DNA of 64,000 bases, taken from NCBI GenBank assembly GCA_020632875.1, contig JACKET010000004.1:186001-250000 (forward strand), in the 5' to 3' direction. The translations under genes were made by a program, and so were the position numbers. The notes below the pieces were generated by a model that saw nothing but the letters and a program-made list of their open reading frames with translations, was not told where the DNA came from and made no database searches. The stretch is from Alphaproteobacteria bacterium. GTDB taxonomy: Bacteria; Myxococcota_A; UBA796; GCA-2862545. This document shows, in pieces, positions 25,403 to 34,333 of the stretch (positions are counted from its first letter, which is position 1; each line of letters opens with the position of its first letter).

Positions 25403-26368
25403 ATGAGTCTGTTGTTGTTCCTCGCGTCCGCGGCGTTCGCGGAGCCGCTGGTGGCCGTCGTCGTCGTCGATCAGGAGGCGCGCGAGCAGGGCTACGCGCT
25501 CGAGATCGACGGGTGGCTCGTGAACGACGCCCTCCCCGTCGACGTGGCGAAGGGCGAGGTGCTCCGGCTCGTCGACCCGGCCGGCCGCACCGAAGAGCTC
25601 GACCTCGCGCCCGGCGAGGCGTGGGAGGTCACCGGGCCCGACGGCGAGGCCTGGATGTCGCTCCTCGACGACGAGATCCGCACCGACCTCATCGCGGTCC
25701 GCGGCCCGGCAGAGGCCATCGGCGCCCTGGCGAAGAGCCTGGATGCGCGCATCGAGGTGCGCGAAGGCGTCGTGTACCTGAAGGGCGACGACATCCTGCT
25801 CGACGCGGGCTGGGTCGACGACGAGCTGGCCCTCCAGGTCGACGAGGTCACGTTCGTGCGCGTCCGCGTCCGCGAAGACGACGCGCAGCCCGCGCGCCCC
25901 GCGGGGCGTCCCGCCATCGCGGCCGTGCCCGCCGTGCTCCCCGTCGCCGTGCCCGCCGTGGCGCCGACGCCCGTGGCCGCTCCCGAGATCGCAGCGCCCG
26001 CCGCCGACCCCGTCATCGACCCCCGCGAGCGCACCCGCGGCCGCGCGAAGCCCGAGCCGAAGCGCCCGCCGCCCGGCAGGGTCGTCGGCGAGGCCGCGTG
26101 GGAGGCGTATGCCGGCCGCCACATGTGCCGCGGCGAGATGATGTGGCTCCACCCCGACGGCACGTACGGCTTCCGTGGCGTGGTCGGCTACTGGCAGGTC
26201 GTCTCGCCGGGCATCGTGCGGCTCGAGTCCCTCGAGCACGAGCTCTGGTGGCGCGCGGCCATCGAGCCCACCACCGGCCACTGCCGCGACGCGTGGAGCC
26301 CCGACCCGTTCCTCGACCAACGGATCGGCCGCGTGCGCGACGCGCTCGACACGCTGAACGCCGACTGA
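25403..26368 (+). CDS. Secreted protein of unknown function
   Basis: 321-aa exported protein: signal peptide MSLLLFLASAAFA, mature start EPLVAVVVVDQEAREQ. A beta-rich N-terminal domain (~20-155) is followed by an Ala/Pro/Val-rich linker (~170-225), a basic stretch, and a C-terminal domain with two Cys (HMCRGEMMWLHPDGTYGFRG, GHCRDAW). I do not recognise it. The ATG is preceded by GGGGG; the frame is open 10 codons further up without a ribosome site. It is the first gene after the repeat array and ends 7 bases from the convergent efflux operon. Confidence 0.78.
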   Translation: MSLLLFLASAAFAEPLVAVVVVDQEAREQGYALEIDGWLVNDALPVDVAKGEVLRLVDPAGRTEELDLAPGEAWEVTGPDGEAWMSLLDDEIRTDLIAVRGPAEAIGALAKSLDARIEVREGVVYLKGDDILLDAGWVDDELALQVDEVTFVRVRVREDDAQPARPAGRPAIAAVPAVLPVAVPAVAPTPVAAPEIAAPAADPVIDPRERTRGRAKPEPKRPPPGRVVGEAAWEAYAGRHMCRGEMMWLHPDGTYGFRGVVGYWQVVSPGIVRLESLEHELWWRAAIEPTTGHCRDAWSPDPFLDQRIGRVRDALDTLNAD

Positions 26369-26375
26369 CCCCCGG

Positions 26376-27455
26376 TCAGGACGGCTTCTTCACCTTGTCG
26401 GCGGCCTCGATGCCGCCGACGACCTCGACGTGGATGCCGTCGGACAGGCCGAGCTCGACGTCCCGGCGTTCGAACACCTGGTCGCCCACCTCGATCTCGA
26501 CGTAAGGCTGGCCCTTGTCGAACTGCACGACGCTCTCGTTGATCGCGAGGACCTCGTCGGTGCGCTGGAGCACGATGTCGGCGTTGGCCGAGCTGCCGGC
26601 GCGGATGAAGACGCCCTCGACGGGCTCGAGCGCGGCGCGGATCTCGAACTGCACGCTGCCGTCGAGCACGTTGCCCATGGGCGAGATGTACTCGAGCGTG
26701 CCGCCGAACCGACGGTCGCGGATGGCGCCGACCTTCAGGTCGATCGGCATGCCCTCGCGGATGCGGCCGACCTCGGACTCGTCGACCTGGCCGACGAAGA
26801 TCATGTCGGTCATGTCGGCGACCGTGGCGACCGTGGTGCCGTCGTTGAACGTGTTGCTCTCGGTGACCTGGTGCCCCTCCTTCACGGGGACGGCGAGCAC
26901 CATCCCCGACACCGTCGCGCGCACCTCGGTGGCGACGGGCCCGGAGCCCCGCAAGGCGCCCTCGCGGACCACGACCAGCGCGTTGCGCGCGGCCTGCAGC
27001 TCGGCGGAGCGGAGGTCGGCCTCGAGCTTGAGACGGTCGAGCTCGGCCTGGCTGATGGCGCCCTTGCCGAACAGCGCTTCGCCCCGCGACAGCTGGGACC
27101 GCGCGTCATCCGACGCGATGCGGGCCGACCGCACGCGGCTGTCGGCGTTGTTCAGGCTGACGGAGTCGGGCTGCACGCGCACCGTGGCGAGCAGGTCGCC
27201 GGCCTGGACCAGGTCGCCGGCCTCGACGTGGATGGAGTCGACGACCCCCGACACCCGCGACTTCACGTCGACCTTGTTCCGCGGCTCGATGGCGCCCGTG
27301 GCCACGGTCTTCAGCACGATGTCCATCGTCTTCGGGCTGACGGTGGTGAACGCCTCCTCGGGCTCGGAGGACTTCCACCACAGGAAGCCCAGCGTGGCGA
27401 AGAAGGCCGCGACGAACCCGATGGCGACGATGAATCCGAGGAATCGCTTCAGCAT
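26376..27455 (-). CDS. MacA/HlyD-type efflux periplasmic adaptor
   Basis: 359-aa membrane-fusion protein linking the MacB-like permeases to an outer-membrane channel. N-terminal TM helix (IVAIGFVAAFFATLGFLWW), first lipoyl half (VSGVVDSIHVEAGDLVQAGDLLATV), an alpha-hairpin coiled coil (~95-150), second lipoyl half (ATVSGMVLAVPVKEGHQV) and the beta-barrel (VGQVDESEVGRIREGMPIDLKV). It lacks a Cys lipobox. ATG 27455 has AGGTGG upstream. It is the last gene of the operon ATPase-permease-permease-adaptor, 20 bases after the second permease. No TolC-type channel is in the window. Confidence 0.93.
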   Translation of the reverse strand: MLKRFLGFIVAIGFVAAFFATLGFLWWKSSEPEEAFTTVSPKTMDIVLKTVATGAIEPRNKVDVKSRVSGVVDSIHVEAGDLVQAGDLLATVRVQPDSVSLNNADSRVRSARIASDDARSQLSRGEALFGKGAISQAELDRLKLEADLRSAELQAARNALVVVREGALRGSGPVATEVRATVSGMVLAVPVKEGHQVTESNTFNDGTTVATVADMTDMIFVGQVDESEVGRIREGMPIDLKVGAIRDRRFGGTLEYISPMGNVLDGSVQFEIRAALEPVEGVFIRAGSSANADIVLQRTDEVLAINESVVQFDKGQPYVEIEVGDQVFERRDVELGLSDGIHVEVVGGIEAADKVKKPS

Positions 27456-27475
27456 GGGACCACCTGGTAATCCGA

Positions 27476-28726
27476 CTACGACCGGAGGGCTTCGACGGGG
27501 TGGATGGCGGCGGCGCGCCGCGCGGGGATGACGCCCGCGAACAGGCCGCCGATGACGAGCACGACGACCGCGGAGAGCGCGACGGAGAGGTCGATCGTGG
27601 GAGGGCCCATCGTCTCGTTGCCCTCGCCGACGTAGTACGCGGCGAGCTCGAGCGCGGCGACGCCGACCACGAGCCCGCTGTACCCCGCGACGGAGGTGAG
27701 CAGCAGCGCCTCCTGCACGATCATCCACACGACGCCGAGCTGCGTGGCACCGAGCGCGCGCCGGACGCCGATCTCGGACGTACGCTCGCGCACGGTGATG
27801 AGCAGGATGTTGCTGACGCCGACCACGCCGGAGAGCAGCGTCGCGGTCCCGACGATCCACACGAGCCCGCGGATGCCCGCGAAGAGGTTCTCGACGCGCT
27901 CGAACTCCTCCTGGCTGTTGTAGCCGCCGATGGCCTGGCGGTCGTCGGGGTGGATCTGGTGGCGCTCGGCGAGCACGCGGCGGATGCCCGCCTCGAGGTC
28001 GCTGGCCGCGACGTCGGGACGTGCGGTGGCCGCGAACCACCCGACGCGGTCGCCCTGGTTGAACGCGTTGTTGAAGGTCGTGAACGGGACGTGCAGCGCC
28101 ATCTCCTCGCGGTCGCCGCGGTCGCCGGTCTGCGGGCTGCGGAACAGCCCGACCACCTGGAACGCCACGCCGTTCACCGTGACGTACGCGCCGATGGGGT
28201 CTTCGCCGCGCTCGAACAGCTGCTCGTACGCCGCGTGGCCGAGCACGGCGTTCTTGCGGAGCTCGGCCATGTCGAGCTCGTTGATCCACCGCCCCTTCTC
28301 CATGACCCGCGGCATGACCTCGGCGAACGAGGGGAAGTCGCCGGACACGGAGATGTTCGTCGCGTTGCCGGCGTGCACGACGTTCACGCCGTTGCGATAG
28401 CCGCCGAGCTGGTTGCGCGGCGCCAGGTGCTCGAGCCCACGCACCTCGGACATCAGCGCGGGGATGTCGCTCTGGTCGTAGTCGATCGAGCGCCCCGGCT
28501 GGAGCCCCTTGTACGGCATCGTCGTGCGGCCGCCCCAGATGTAGACCGCGTTCGTGGCCCAGCGCCCGCCCATGGCCTTCTGCACGCCCACGCGCAGCCC
28601 GTTGCCGAAGCCGAGCATCAGAACGAGCATGAACATGCCCCAGAACACGCCCGACGCCGTGAGGAACGTGCGGAGCTTGTTCCGGATCACGACCTCCCAG
28701 AGCTCGACCCAGCTGTCGGGGATCAT
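27476..28726 (-). CDS. MacB-type ABC permease (second)
   Basis: 416-aa FtsX/MacB-family permease without fused ATPase. N-terminal TM (LTASGVFWGMFMLVLMLGFG), a ~220-residue periplasmic MacB core domain (VYIWGGRTTMPYKGLQPGR onwards), then three TM helices near the C-terminus (FAGIRGLVWIVGTATLLSGVVGV, GYSGLVVGVAALEL, VVVLVIGGLFAGVIPARRAA). The conserved IGVRRALGAT loop and IHPVEALRS tail mark the family. Its ATG overlaps the stop of the first permease (ATGA). The two permeases are paralogous and probably form a heterodimer. Confidence 0.93.
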   Translation of the reverse strand: MIPDSWVELWEVVIRNKLRTFLTASGVFWGMFMLVLMLGFGNGLRVGVQKAMGGRWATNAVYIWGGRTTMPYKGLQPGRSIDYDQSDIPALMSEVRGLEHLAPRNQLGGYRNGVNVVHAGNATNISVSGDFPSFAEVMPRVMEKGRWINELDMAELRKNAVLGHAAYEQLFERGEDPIGAYVTVNGVAFQVVGLFRSPQTGDRGDREEMALHVPFTTFNNAFNQGDRVGWFAATARPDVAASDLEAGIRRVLAERHQIHPDDRQAIGGYNSQEEFERVENLFAGIRGLVWIVGTATLLSGVVGVSNILLITVRERTSEIGVRRALGATQLGVVWMIVQEALLLTSVAGYSGLVVGVAALELAAYYVGEGNETMGPPTIDLSVALSAVVVLVIGGLFAGVIPARRAAAIHPVEALRS

Positions 28727-29946
28727 TCGTCCCTCAGCGCGACGATGGGATCGACCGAAGCGGCCCGGATGGCCGGGACCAGGCCCGCGATCGCGCCGGC
28801 GACCGTCAGCAGCCCGAGAGCCGCGACGGCCACGCCGAGGTCGACGTCGGGCGAGCGGATGTAGTCGTTCTCGGGCACGAACCGGTTGATGGCCTCGAGG
28901 GACGCCACCCCGACCACGAGGCCCGCGTAGCCCGAGACGCCCGTGAGCAGCAGCGCTTCGGTCAGGATCATCCCGACGATGGAGCCCGGCGTGGCGCCCA
29001 GGGCCTTGCGGATGCCGATCTCGCGCGTTCGCTCCTTCACCGAGACGAGCATGATGTTGCTGACGCCGACGATGCCCGCCATCACCGTGCCGAGCCCCAC
29101 GATCCACACGAAGCCGCCGAGCAGCGCGAAGATCTGCTTCACCTGGGCGAAGCGCTCGACGTTGTTCCGGACGCGCACCGCCCGCGTGTCCTCCGGCGAG
29201 AAGTGGTGGCGGCGGGCGAGCATCAGCCGCGCCTCCTCGGTCATCGCGTCGGTCTGCTCGACCGAGGCGTCACCGACGGTGAACATGATCTGCCGCACGC
29301 TCTCGCCGCCCGCGAACGCGCTCTGGGCCGTCGTGATGGGGAGGTAGATCATCGCCTCCTCGTCGTCGCCGCCGGTGTCCTCGAACACGCCGACCACGCG
29401 GAAGAGCACGCCCCGCACGGTGATCCACTCCCCCAGCGGGTCTGCGCCGCGGAACAGCTGCTTCACCACCTCGCGCCCGACGACCGCGACCTTGCGCTTC
29501 TCGTCGATGTCCCGGTCGTTCAGGAACCGCCCGCCCACGATGATCGTGTTCTCGAGGTACTTGTGGTCGGGATGCGTGGCCCGGACCTCGAAGCTCCCGT
29601 CGCGCTCGCCCCAGCGCACGAGGTCTCCGCCCGGGTAGAAGCGGCTCGTGATGTGCTCGACGCCTTCGATTCCGACGGCGATGGCGTCGTGGTCGCGGTT
29701 CGTGAACCCGAGCCGGCGCCCCACGGGGTACCCGTCGAACGGCTTCGTGGTCTTGCCCGGGTAGATCCAGACGCTGTTCGTCGCGTCGTCGCGGAACTCG
29801 TATTCGACGTTGTTCTGCAGGCCCTTCCCGAAGCCGAGCAGCAGCACCAGCATGAAGATGCCCCACGCCACCGACAGCGACGTGAGGGCCGTGCGCACGC
29901 GGTTGCGCCACATCACGCTGGTCATCTCGAGGAACCGGTCGATCAC
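28723..29946 (-). CDS. MacB-type ABC permease (first)
   Basis: 407-aa FtsX/MacB-family permease. N-terminal TM (LTSLSVAWGIFMLVLLLGFG), periplasmic domain with VWIYPGKTTKPFDGYPVGR (parallel to the WGGRTTMPYKGLQPGR of the next gene), C-terminal TM segments, IGIRKALGATPGSIVGM loop and VDPIVALRDE end. GTG 29946 overlaps the ATPase stop by 4 bases (GTGA); the track of open codons above it is antisense. The aligned landmarks show that this and the following permease arose by duplication. Confidence 0.93.
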   Translation of the reverse strand: MIDRFLEMTSVMWRNRVRTALTSLSVAWGIFMLVLLLGFGKGLQNNVEYEFRDDATNSVWIYPGKTTKPFDGYPVGRRLGFTNRDHDAIAVGIEGVEHITSRFYPGGDLVRWGERDGSFEVRATHPDHKYLENTIIVGGRFLNDRDIDEKRKVAVVGREVVKQLFRGADPLGEWITVRGVLFRVVGVFEDTGGDDEEAMIYLPITTAQSAFAGGESVRQIMFTVGDASVEQTDAMTEEARLMLARRHHFSPEDTRAVRVRNNVERFAQVKQIFALLGGFVWIVGLGTVMAGIVGVSNIMLVSVKERTREIGIRKALGATPGSIVGMILTEALLLTGVSGYAGLVVGVASLEAINRFVPENDYIRSPDVDLGVAVAALGLLTVAGAIAGLVPAIRAASVDPIVALRDE

Positions 29947-30611
29947 GCGACCCCCTCGAACTGCCCGTCGACCAGCCGAACCGTGCGGGAGCACTCGGCG
30001 GCCACGTCGGTCTCGTGGGTGACGATCACGACCGTGATGCCCTGGCCGTTCACGTCCTTCAGGAGATCCATGATCTCGTGGCTCGTCACCGAATCGAGCG
30101 CGCCCGTCGGCTCGTCGGCGAGGATGAGCCGCGGCTGGCCCACGAGCGCGCGGGCGATCGCCACGCGCTGCTTCTGGCCGCCGGACATCTCGCTCGGCAG
30201 GTGCTCGGCCCAGTCCTTCAGACCGACCCGCTCGAGGTAGTCCATCGCCATCGCGTTGCGCTTCCGGCGGTTGATCCCCTGGTAGTACAGGGGCAAGGCG
30301 ACGTTCTCGACCGCGTTCTTGAACGGGAGGAGATGGAACGACTGGAACACGAACCCGAGGAAGCGGTTGCGGTAGGCCGCGGCCTGGCGCTCGGACAGCC
30401 CCTTCACCAGCGTGTCGCCGAGCCAGTACTCGCCGTCGTCGTAGGCATCGAGGATGCCGAGGATGTTGAGCAGCGTGGACTTGCCGGACCCCGACGACCC
30501 CATGATGGCGACCATCTCGCCGGTGCGGACCTCGAGATCGAGGTCTTTCAGCACGTGCAGCGGATGGCCGCCCACCTGGTAGTACTTGTTGATTCTCGAC
30601 AAGCGAATCAT
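29943..30611 (-). CDS. MacB/LolD-type ABC exporter ATPase
   Basis: 222-aa ATPase, first gene of the four-gene efflux operon. Walker A is GSSGSGKST, Q-loop GFVFQSFHLLP, signature MSGGQKQRVAIARAL, Walker B LILADEPTGALD, H-loop VIVTHETDVA. The two permease genes lack ATPase domains, so this subunit must power both. ATG 30611 sits only four bases after a GC-rich inverted repeat (30615-30634) that could mask the ribosome site in the mRNA. Likely exports a small molecule, peptide or lipoprotein; the substrate cannot be told. Confidence 0.94.
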   Translation of the reverse strand: MIRLSRINKYYQVGGHPLHVLKDLDLEVRTGEMVAIMGSSGSGKSTLLNILGILDAYDDGEYWLGDTLVKGLSERQAAAYRNRFLGFVFQSFHLLPFKNAVENVALPLYYQGINRRKRNAMAMDYLERVGLKDWAEHLPSEMSGGQKQRVAIARALVGQPRLILADEPTGALDSVTSHEIMDLLKDVNGQGITVVIVTHETDVAAECSRTVRLVDGQFEGVA

Positions 30612-30678
30612 CGAGCCGCCCCGTGGGGAGCGGCCTTAACGACCCGCCGCGCCGCTCTGTACGCGTCGTGGCGGTTTT

Positions 30679-31443
30679 TTACGCGTCGGCGAGCCACTGG
30701 AACAGGCTCACCATGGAGCCCGTCGGGTCGGCGATGACCGACAGCCGGCCCATCGTGCCGAGCGCCATCGGCGCCATGATGCCCGTCGCGCCGAGCCCGA
30801 TGGCCTTCTCGTGGCTCGTGTCGAGGTCGGAGACCGCGATGGCCGTGGCCCAGTACGGCATGGGCGCGCCGTTCTGCGGCCCGAGCCCGGCGGTGGGCAT
30901 TCCACCGCGCGTGAACACGAGGCTCTTCGCGTCGCCGCCCATCGTCATCTCGACACAGTCCCAGCCGAACAGGGCGCCGTAGAACGCCTTCGCCTTGTCG
31001 GGTGCGTCGGTGGCGATCGTGTACCAGCAGAACTGGCCGGCCGCGGGACGGTCGTCCGGACCCTTCTCGGGGCTCTCGTTCTTCAGCGCGATGATGCTGA
31101 TGTAGGCGCCCTGATCGTCGGCGAGCACGGCGAAGCGCCCGGTGCCCGGGATGTCGATCGGGCCGACCTTCACGTCGCCGCCGAGCCCCTTCGCCTGGGC
31201 GCAGGCCGCGTCGCAGTCCTCGACCGTGACGTACAGCATCCAGTGGGGCGGCAGGCCTTCCGATGCGGCCATCTCCATCAGGCCGCCGGTGTCTTCGGTG
31301 CCGTCGTGGATCATCGTGTAGGTTCCGGCATCCCCCATGTCGACGTCCTTGAACGTCCAACCCAGCAGCGAGCCGTAGAACGACCGCGCGGCCGCGGGGT
31401 CGGGGGTCATGAGATCGTGCCAGCAGAAACGGACTTTCGACAT
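30679..31443 (-). CDS. Two-domain VOC (glyoxalase/bleomycin-resistance fold) protein
   Basis: 254-aa cytoplasmic protein of two tandem VOC domains: ~1-122 (FCWHDLMTPDPAAARSFYGSLLGW) and ~133-254 (FCWYTIATDAPDKAKAFYGALFGW). The near-identical openings of the two halves show internal duplication. Both keep the FY..LFGW core and a V.ADPTGS/LADDQGA edge strand. Similar to streptomycete hydroxylase-like and glyoxalase-like two-domain proteins; substrate unknown. It ends 68 bases upstream of the efflux ATPase start on the same strand, so it could be part of that transcript. Confidence 0.9.
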   Translation of the reverse strand: MSKVRFCWHDLMTPDPAAARSFYGSLLGWTFKDVDMGDAGTYTMIHDGTEDTGGLMEMAASEGLPPHWMLYVTVEDCDAACAQAKGLGGDVKVGPIDIPGTGRFAVLADDQGAYISIIALKNESPEKGPDDRPAAGQFCWYTIATDAPDKAKAFYGALFGWDCVEMTMGGDAKSLVFTRGGMPTAGLGPQNGAPMPYWATAIAVSDLDTSHEKAIGLGATGIMAPMALGTMGRLSVIADPTGSMVSLFQWLADA

Positions 31444-31536
31444 GGATTCACCTCCAGGGGAGGGGCACTGTGGATCACCGGGTTGACGATGTAAAGCCCG
31501 AGCGACGAGACCGCGACGAGAGGGCTTCGCCCGCGC

Positions 31537-32283
31537 TCAGGGCAGTCGCAGGGCCGGGTTCAGCCGTCGCGCGGCCGATCGACCGACCGCCACCACCCGC
31601 GGCAGATCGAGGCCGAGCAGCCCCCCAGCGACCACCAGGGGCACCCAGGGGTACGGCACCGAGGCCACGACGCATCCAGCCGCCACGGCGAGCCCGCCCG
31701 CACCCACGGCTCCCACGGCGGCCAGCGACCCGCGGCCCTGCCACCGGCCGCACGCCATCTCGTGCCCGAACAGCGCACGGCAGAGCGCGATGTAGTCCCG
31801 CACCTCGGCGCCCGTCGTCACCGGCGCCGACACCCGGGCCCGATGGGCGGCGAGCAGCGCGTCGGCATCGCCCTCGACGACCGCGATGTCGTACCCCCTG
31901 GAGCGGGCGCGGGTCTGGGCATCCTCGGGGCTCCGGTCGCCGAAGCGTCCCAGCACGCTGCTCGGGAGCCGCAGCCAGCGCAGGCGTGTCTCGACCACGC
32001 CCTCGGGCACCCGCGTGCGCAGGCGGACGGCAGGCCCGTCGTAGAACATCGAGACCTCGGCCCAGGTGTGCGTCGATCGGTCGAGGAAGACGGGGACGCC
32101 TTTCGGCGCGTTCTCGCGAAACCAGGTCTTGTCGGGCTCGAGGTAGATCTCGGCCACCTCGTCGATGTCGAGGACGCCCTTGAAGTACCCGACGCGCTCG
32201 AAACCCGCGCGCTCGAGGGCCTCCTCCCACATCGGAACCGAGAACACGGGACACAGCGAGGGATCGACCTCGCGGTACTCCAT
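31537..32283 (-). CDS. Unrecognised protein with C-terminal TM hairpin
   Basis: 248-aa protein. The first ~150 residues are a soluble mixed alpha/beta domain (MEYREVDPSLCPVFSV, GYFKGVLDIDEVAEIYLEPD) of no family I recognise. Residues ~190-235 hold two hydrophobic segments (GAVGAGGLAVAAGCVVASV, WVPLVVAGGLLGLDL), followed by a basic tail. The ATG shares its A with the TGA of the prc gene (TGATG), so it is translationally coupled to the protease and may be an accessory or unrelated passenger. Confidence 0.75.
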   Translation of the reverse strand: MEYREVDPSLCPVFSVPMWEEALERAGFERVGYFKGVLDIDEVAEIYLEPDKTWFRENAPKGVPVFLDRSTHTWAEVSMFYDGPAVRLRTRVPEGVVETRLRWLRLPSSVLGRFGDRSPEDAQTRARSRGYDIAVVEGDADALLAAHRARVSAPVTTGAEVRDYIALCRALFGHEMACGRWQGRGSLAAVGAVGAGGLAVAAGCVVASVPYPWVPLVVAGGLLGLDLPRVVAVGRSAARRLNPALRLP

Positions 32284-34259
32284 CAGCCCTGGGAGACGAG
32301 GTAGTCGCGCATGACGAGCAGCGCTTCGTCGAGCACGGGATCCTTCGCGTCCTTCTTCTTCTCGACGCCATCCTCGTCTTCGTCGGGCTCGGGCTCGAGG
32401 GCCCGCTCGGCGCGACGCGTCTCGAGGTTCAGGCTGACGGTCTTCTCGGCCTTGCGCTTCTCGCGCTCGACGAGGTCTTCGGCCATCTTCTGGAAGTCGG
32501 GGTGCTTGGCCACGCGCTCGGTGCTCTTGGCCTGCAGCGCCTTCGTGACGGAGCGGGTCGTGCCCCACGCCGGATGCGACACGCCCTCGATCTCGTCCCA
32601 CGGGAGCGCGTGATCGAGATCGCCCTCGTACACGTCGAGCCCATCCCACGGGGACGGGATGATCACGTCGGACTGCACGCCCTTCACCTGCGTCGAGGCG
32701 CCGTTGACCCGGTAGAACTTCTGGGTGGTGAGCTTGAGCGCGCCGGCCTGGATGCCGCGGATGCGCGCCATGCGGCTCATCACCTCGGACACGTCGATCA
32801 CCGTCTGCACGCTGCCCTTGCCGTGCGTGCGCTCGCTGCCCACGATGATGCCGCGCCCGTAGTCCTGGATGGCACCGGCCACGATCTCGGAGGCCGAGGC
32901 CGAGAACGGCGAGACCAGCACCATCAGCGGGCCGTCGTAGGCCACGGTGGGGTCTTCGTCGTCCATCGCTTCGATGTCGCCGCCCTGCTCGCGGATCTGT
33001 ACGACCGGGCCGCGCTTGATGAACAGGCCGGTCATGTCGACGGCCTCGGTGAGCGCCCCACCGCCGTTCTCGCGCAGGTCGAGGATGACGCCGTCGACCT
33101 CGCCCATCTCCTGCGTCAGGATGCGCTCGAGGTCGCGGCTCGCCGACCGCTTGCTGTAGGGATCGAGGTAGAAGCTCGGGATCTCGATGACGGCGAAGCG
33201 CTTGCCGTCGATCTCGCGGATCTTCAGCTCGGCGTCGCTGTCGGCGAGCACGACCTTGTCGCGCACGATGGGGATGATCGAGGTGGCGCTGGGGTCGGCG
33301 GCATCGGCCGGGATGACCGTGAGGCGCACCTCGGTGCCCTTCTTGCCGCGGATGAGCTTCACCACGCGGTCGATGGGCAGGTCGATCACGTCGACGGGCT
33401 CTTCCTTGCCCTGGGCGACCGCGATGATCTTGTCGTTCGGCTTCAGCAGGCCGCCCTTCTCTGCCGGGCCCCCCGCGATCAGGTCCATCACGACGGTGTG
33501 TTCGCCGATGGTGCGGAGGCTGGCCCCGATGCCTTCGAGGCTGTTGGCCATCTCGATGTCGAAGTTGTCGGCGCTGGCGGGCTTGAAGTACGTGGTGTGC
33601 GGGTCGTAGACGTGCGTGAGCGCCGAGAGGTACCGCTCGAGGACATCCATGCTCTCGGACGCCTTGATGTCGGTCTCGAGGCGGTGGTAGCGCTTGCGGA
33701 GCATGTCGCGCGTGTCGTCTTCGGGCTTCTTCGCCAGGGCGCCCAGGATGAACTGCTCTTCGATGCGCTGGCGCCAGAGCTCGGCCGCCTCGGCGTCGTT
33801 CGCCGGCCACGGCGCCTCGCTGCGGTCGAACACGTAGCTCTCGTCGTTCGCGAGATCGATCGGGGCGTCGAGGATGGCATTGGCCTGCGCGACCCGCTCG
33901 GAGACGCGCTGCTGGTACCGCTCGTAGATCTTCGTCGCGAGCGACAGGGTGGGCGTGGCCTTCGCGAGGTCGTCGTCGATCGTGCGCGCCTGGCCGCGGA
34001 ACTCGTCGACATCCGACTGGAGGAAGAACATCCGGTTGAAGTCGAGCGCCTCGATGTACGCATCCATCCACTCGACCGCGACCTCGTCGTCGATGGCGCG
34101 GCGATTGTAGTGGTACGTCGAGAGCATCTGCCCGACGGTGCGCGCGACGGCGGCTTCGGTCTCGCCGGGCTGGATCCCGGTGGAGGTGGGGTGCTCGGCG
34201 AGGGCGGAGCAGCTGGTGAGGGCCAGGAAGACGGCGGCGGTGCGAATCATCGAGCTCAT
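32283..34259 (-). CDS. prc: Carboxy-terminal processing protease (Prc/Tsp)
   Basis: 658-aa periplasmic Ser/Lys protease (S41 family) that trims or degrades envelope proteins. The N-terminus has a signal peptide; ALTSCSALAE allows either lipidation at the Cys or ordinary cleavage. An N-terminal helical domain (YDPHTTYF region) precedes a PDZ domain (~240-325, GPAEKGGLLKPNDKIIAV). In the catalytic domain the serine is in SPFSASASEIVAG (~450) and the lysine in RTHGKGSVQ (~478). A charged C-terminal tail follows. Length is close to E. coli Prc. ATG 34259 has GAGG upstream. It is followed by a coupled membrane-protein gene. Confidence 0.95.
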   Translation of the reverse strand: MSSMIRTAAVFLALTSCSALAEHPTSTGIQPGETEAAVARTVGQMLSTYHYNRRAIDDEVAVEWMDAYIEALDFNRMFFLQSDVDEFRGQARTIDDDLAKATPTLSLATKIYERYQQRVSERVAQANAILDAPIDLANDESYVFDRSEAPWPANDAEAAELWRQRIEEQFILGALAKKPEDDTRDMLRKRYHRLETDIKASESMDVLERYLSALTHVYDPHTTYFKPASADNFDIEMANSLEGIGASLRTIGEHTVVMDLIAGGPAEKGGLLKPNDKIIAVAQGKEEPVDVIDLPIDRVVKLIRGKKGTEVRLTVIPADAADPSATSIIPIVRDKVVLADSDAELKIREIDGKRFAVIEIPSFYLDPYSKRSASRDLERILTQEMGEVDGVILDLRENGGGALTEAVDMTGLFIKRGPVVQIREQGGDIEAMDDEDPTVAYDGPLMVLVSPFSASASEIVAGAIQDYGRGIIVGSERTHGKGSVQTVIDVSEVMSRMARIRGIQAGALKLTTQKFYRVNGASTQVKGVQSDVIIPSPWDGLDVYEGDLDHALPWDEIEGVSHPAWGTTRSVTKALQAKSTERVAKHPDFQKMAEDLVEREKRKAEKTVSLNLETRRAERALEPEPDEDEDGVEKKKDAKDPVLDEALLVMRDYLVSQG

Positions 34260-34268
34260 CCTACCTCG

Positions 34269-34286
34269 GGACACCTCACAGTGTCC
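34269..34286 (-). promoter_or_regulatory. Inverted repeat just upstream of prc
   Basis: GGACAC (34269-34274), a 6-base loop, GTGTCC (34281-34286), ending 10 bases before the prc start codon on the reverse strand and after the stop of the MYXO-CTERM-like gene. It could be an operator, a 5'-UTR stem, or the tail of the upstream transcript. No companion site was seen. Confidence 0.25.
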
Positions 34287-34333
34287 GGCACGGGTCCATG
34301 TGTTTGCCTAAACGCGCGAGACCGGCCGGGACA

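Noticed and set aside
30615..30634. GC-rich inverted repeat upstream of the efflux ATPase as a terminator or riboswitch
   Set aside because: The stem is bulged, there is no U-tract and no ligand-binding architecture; mentioned only in the ATPase entry.
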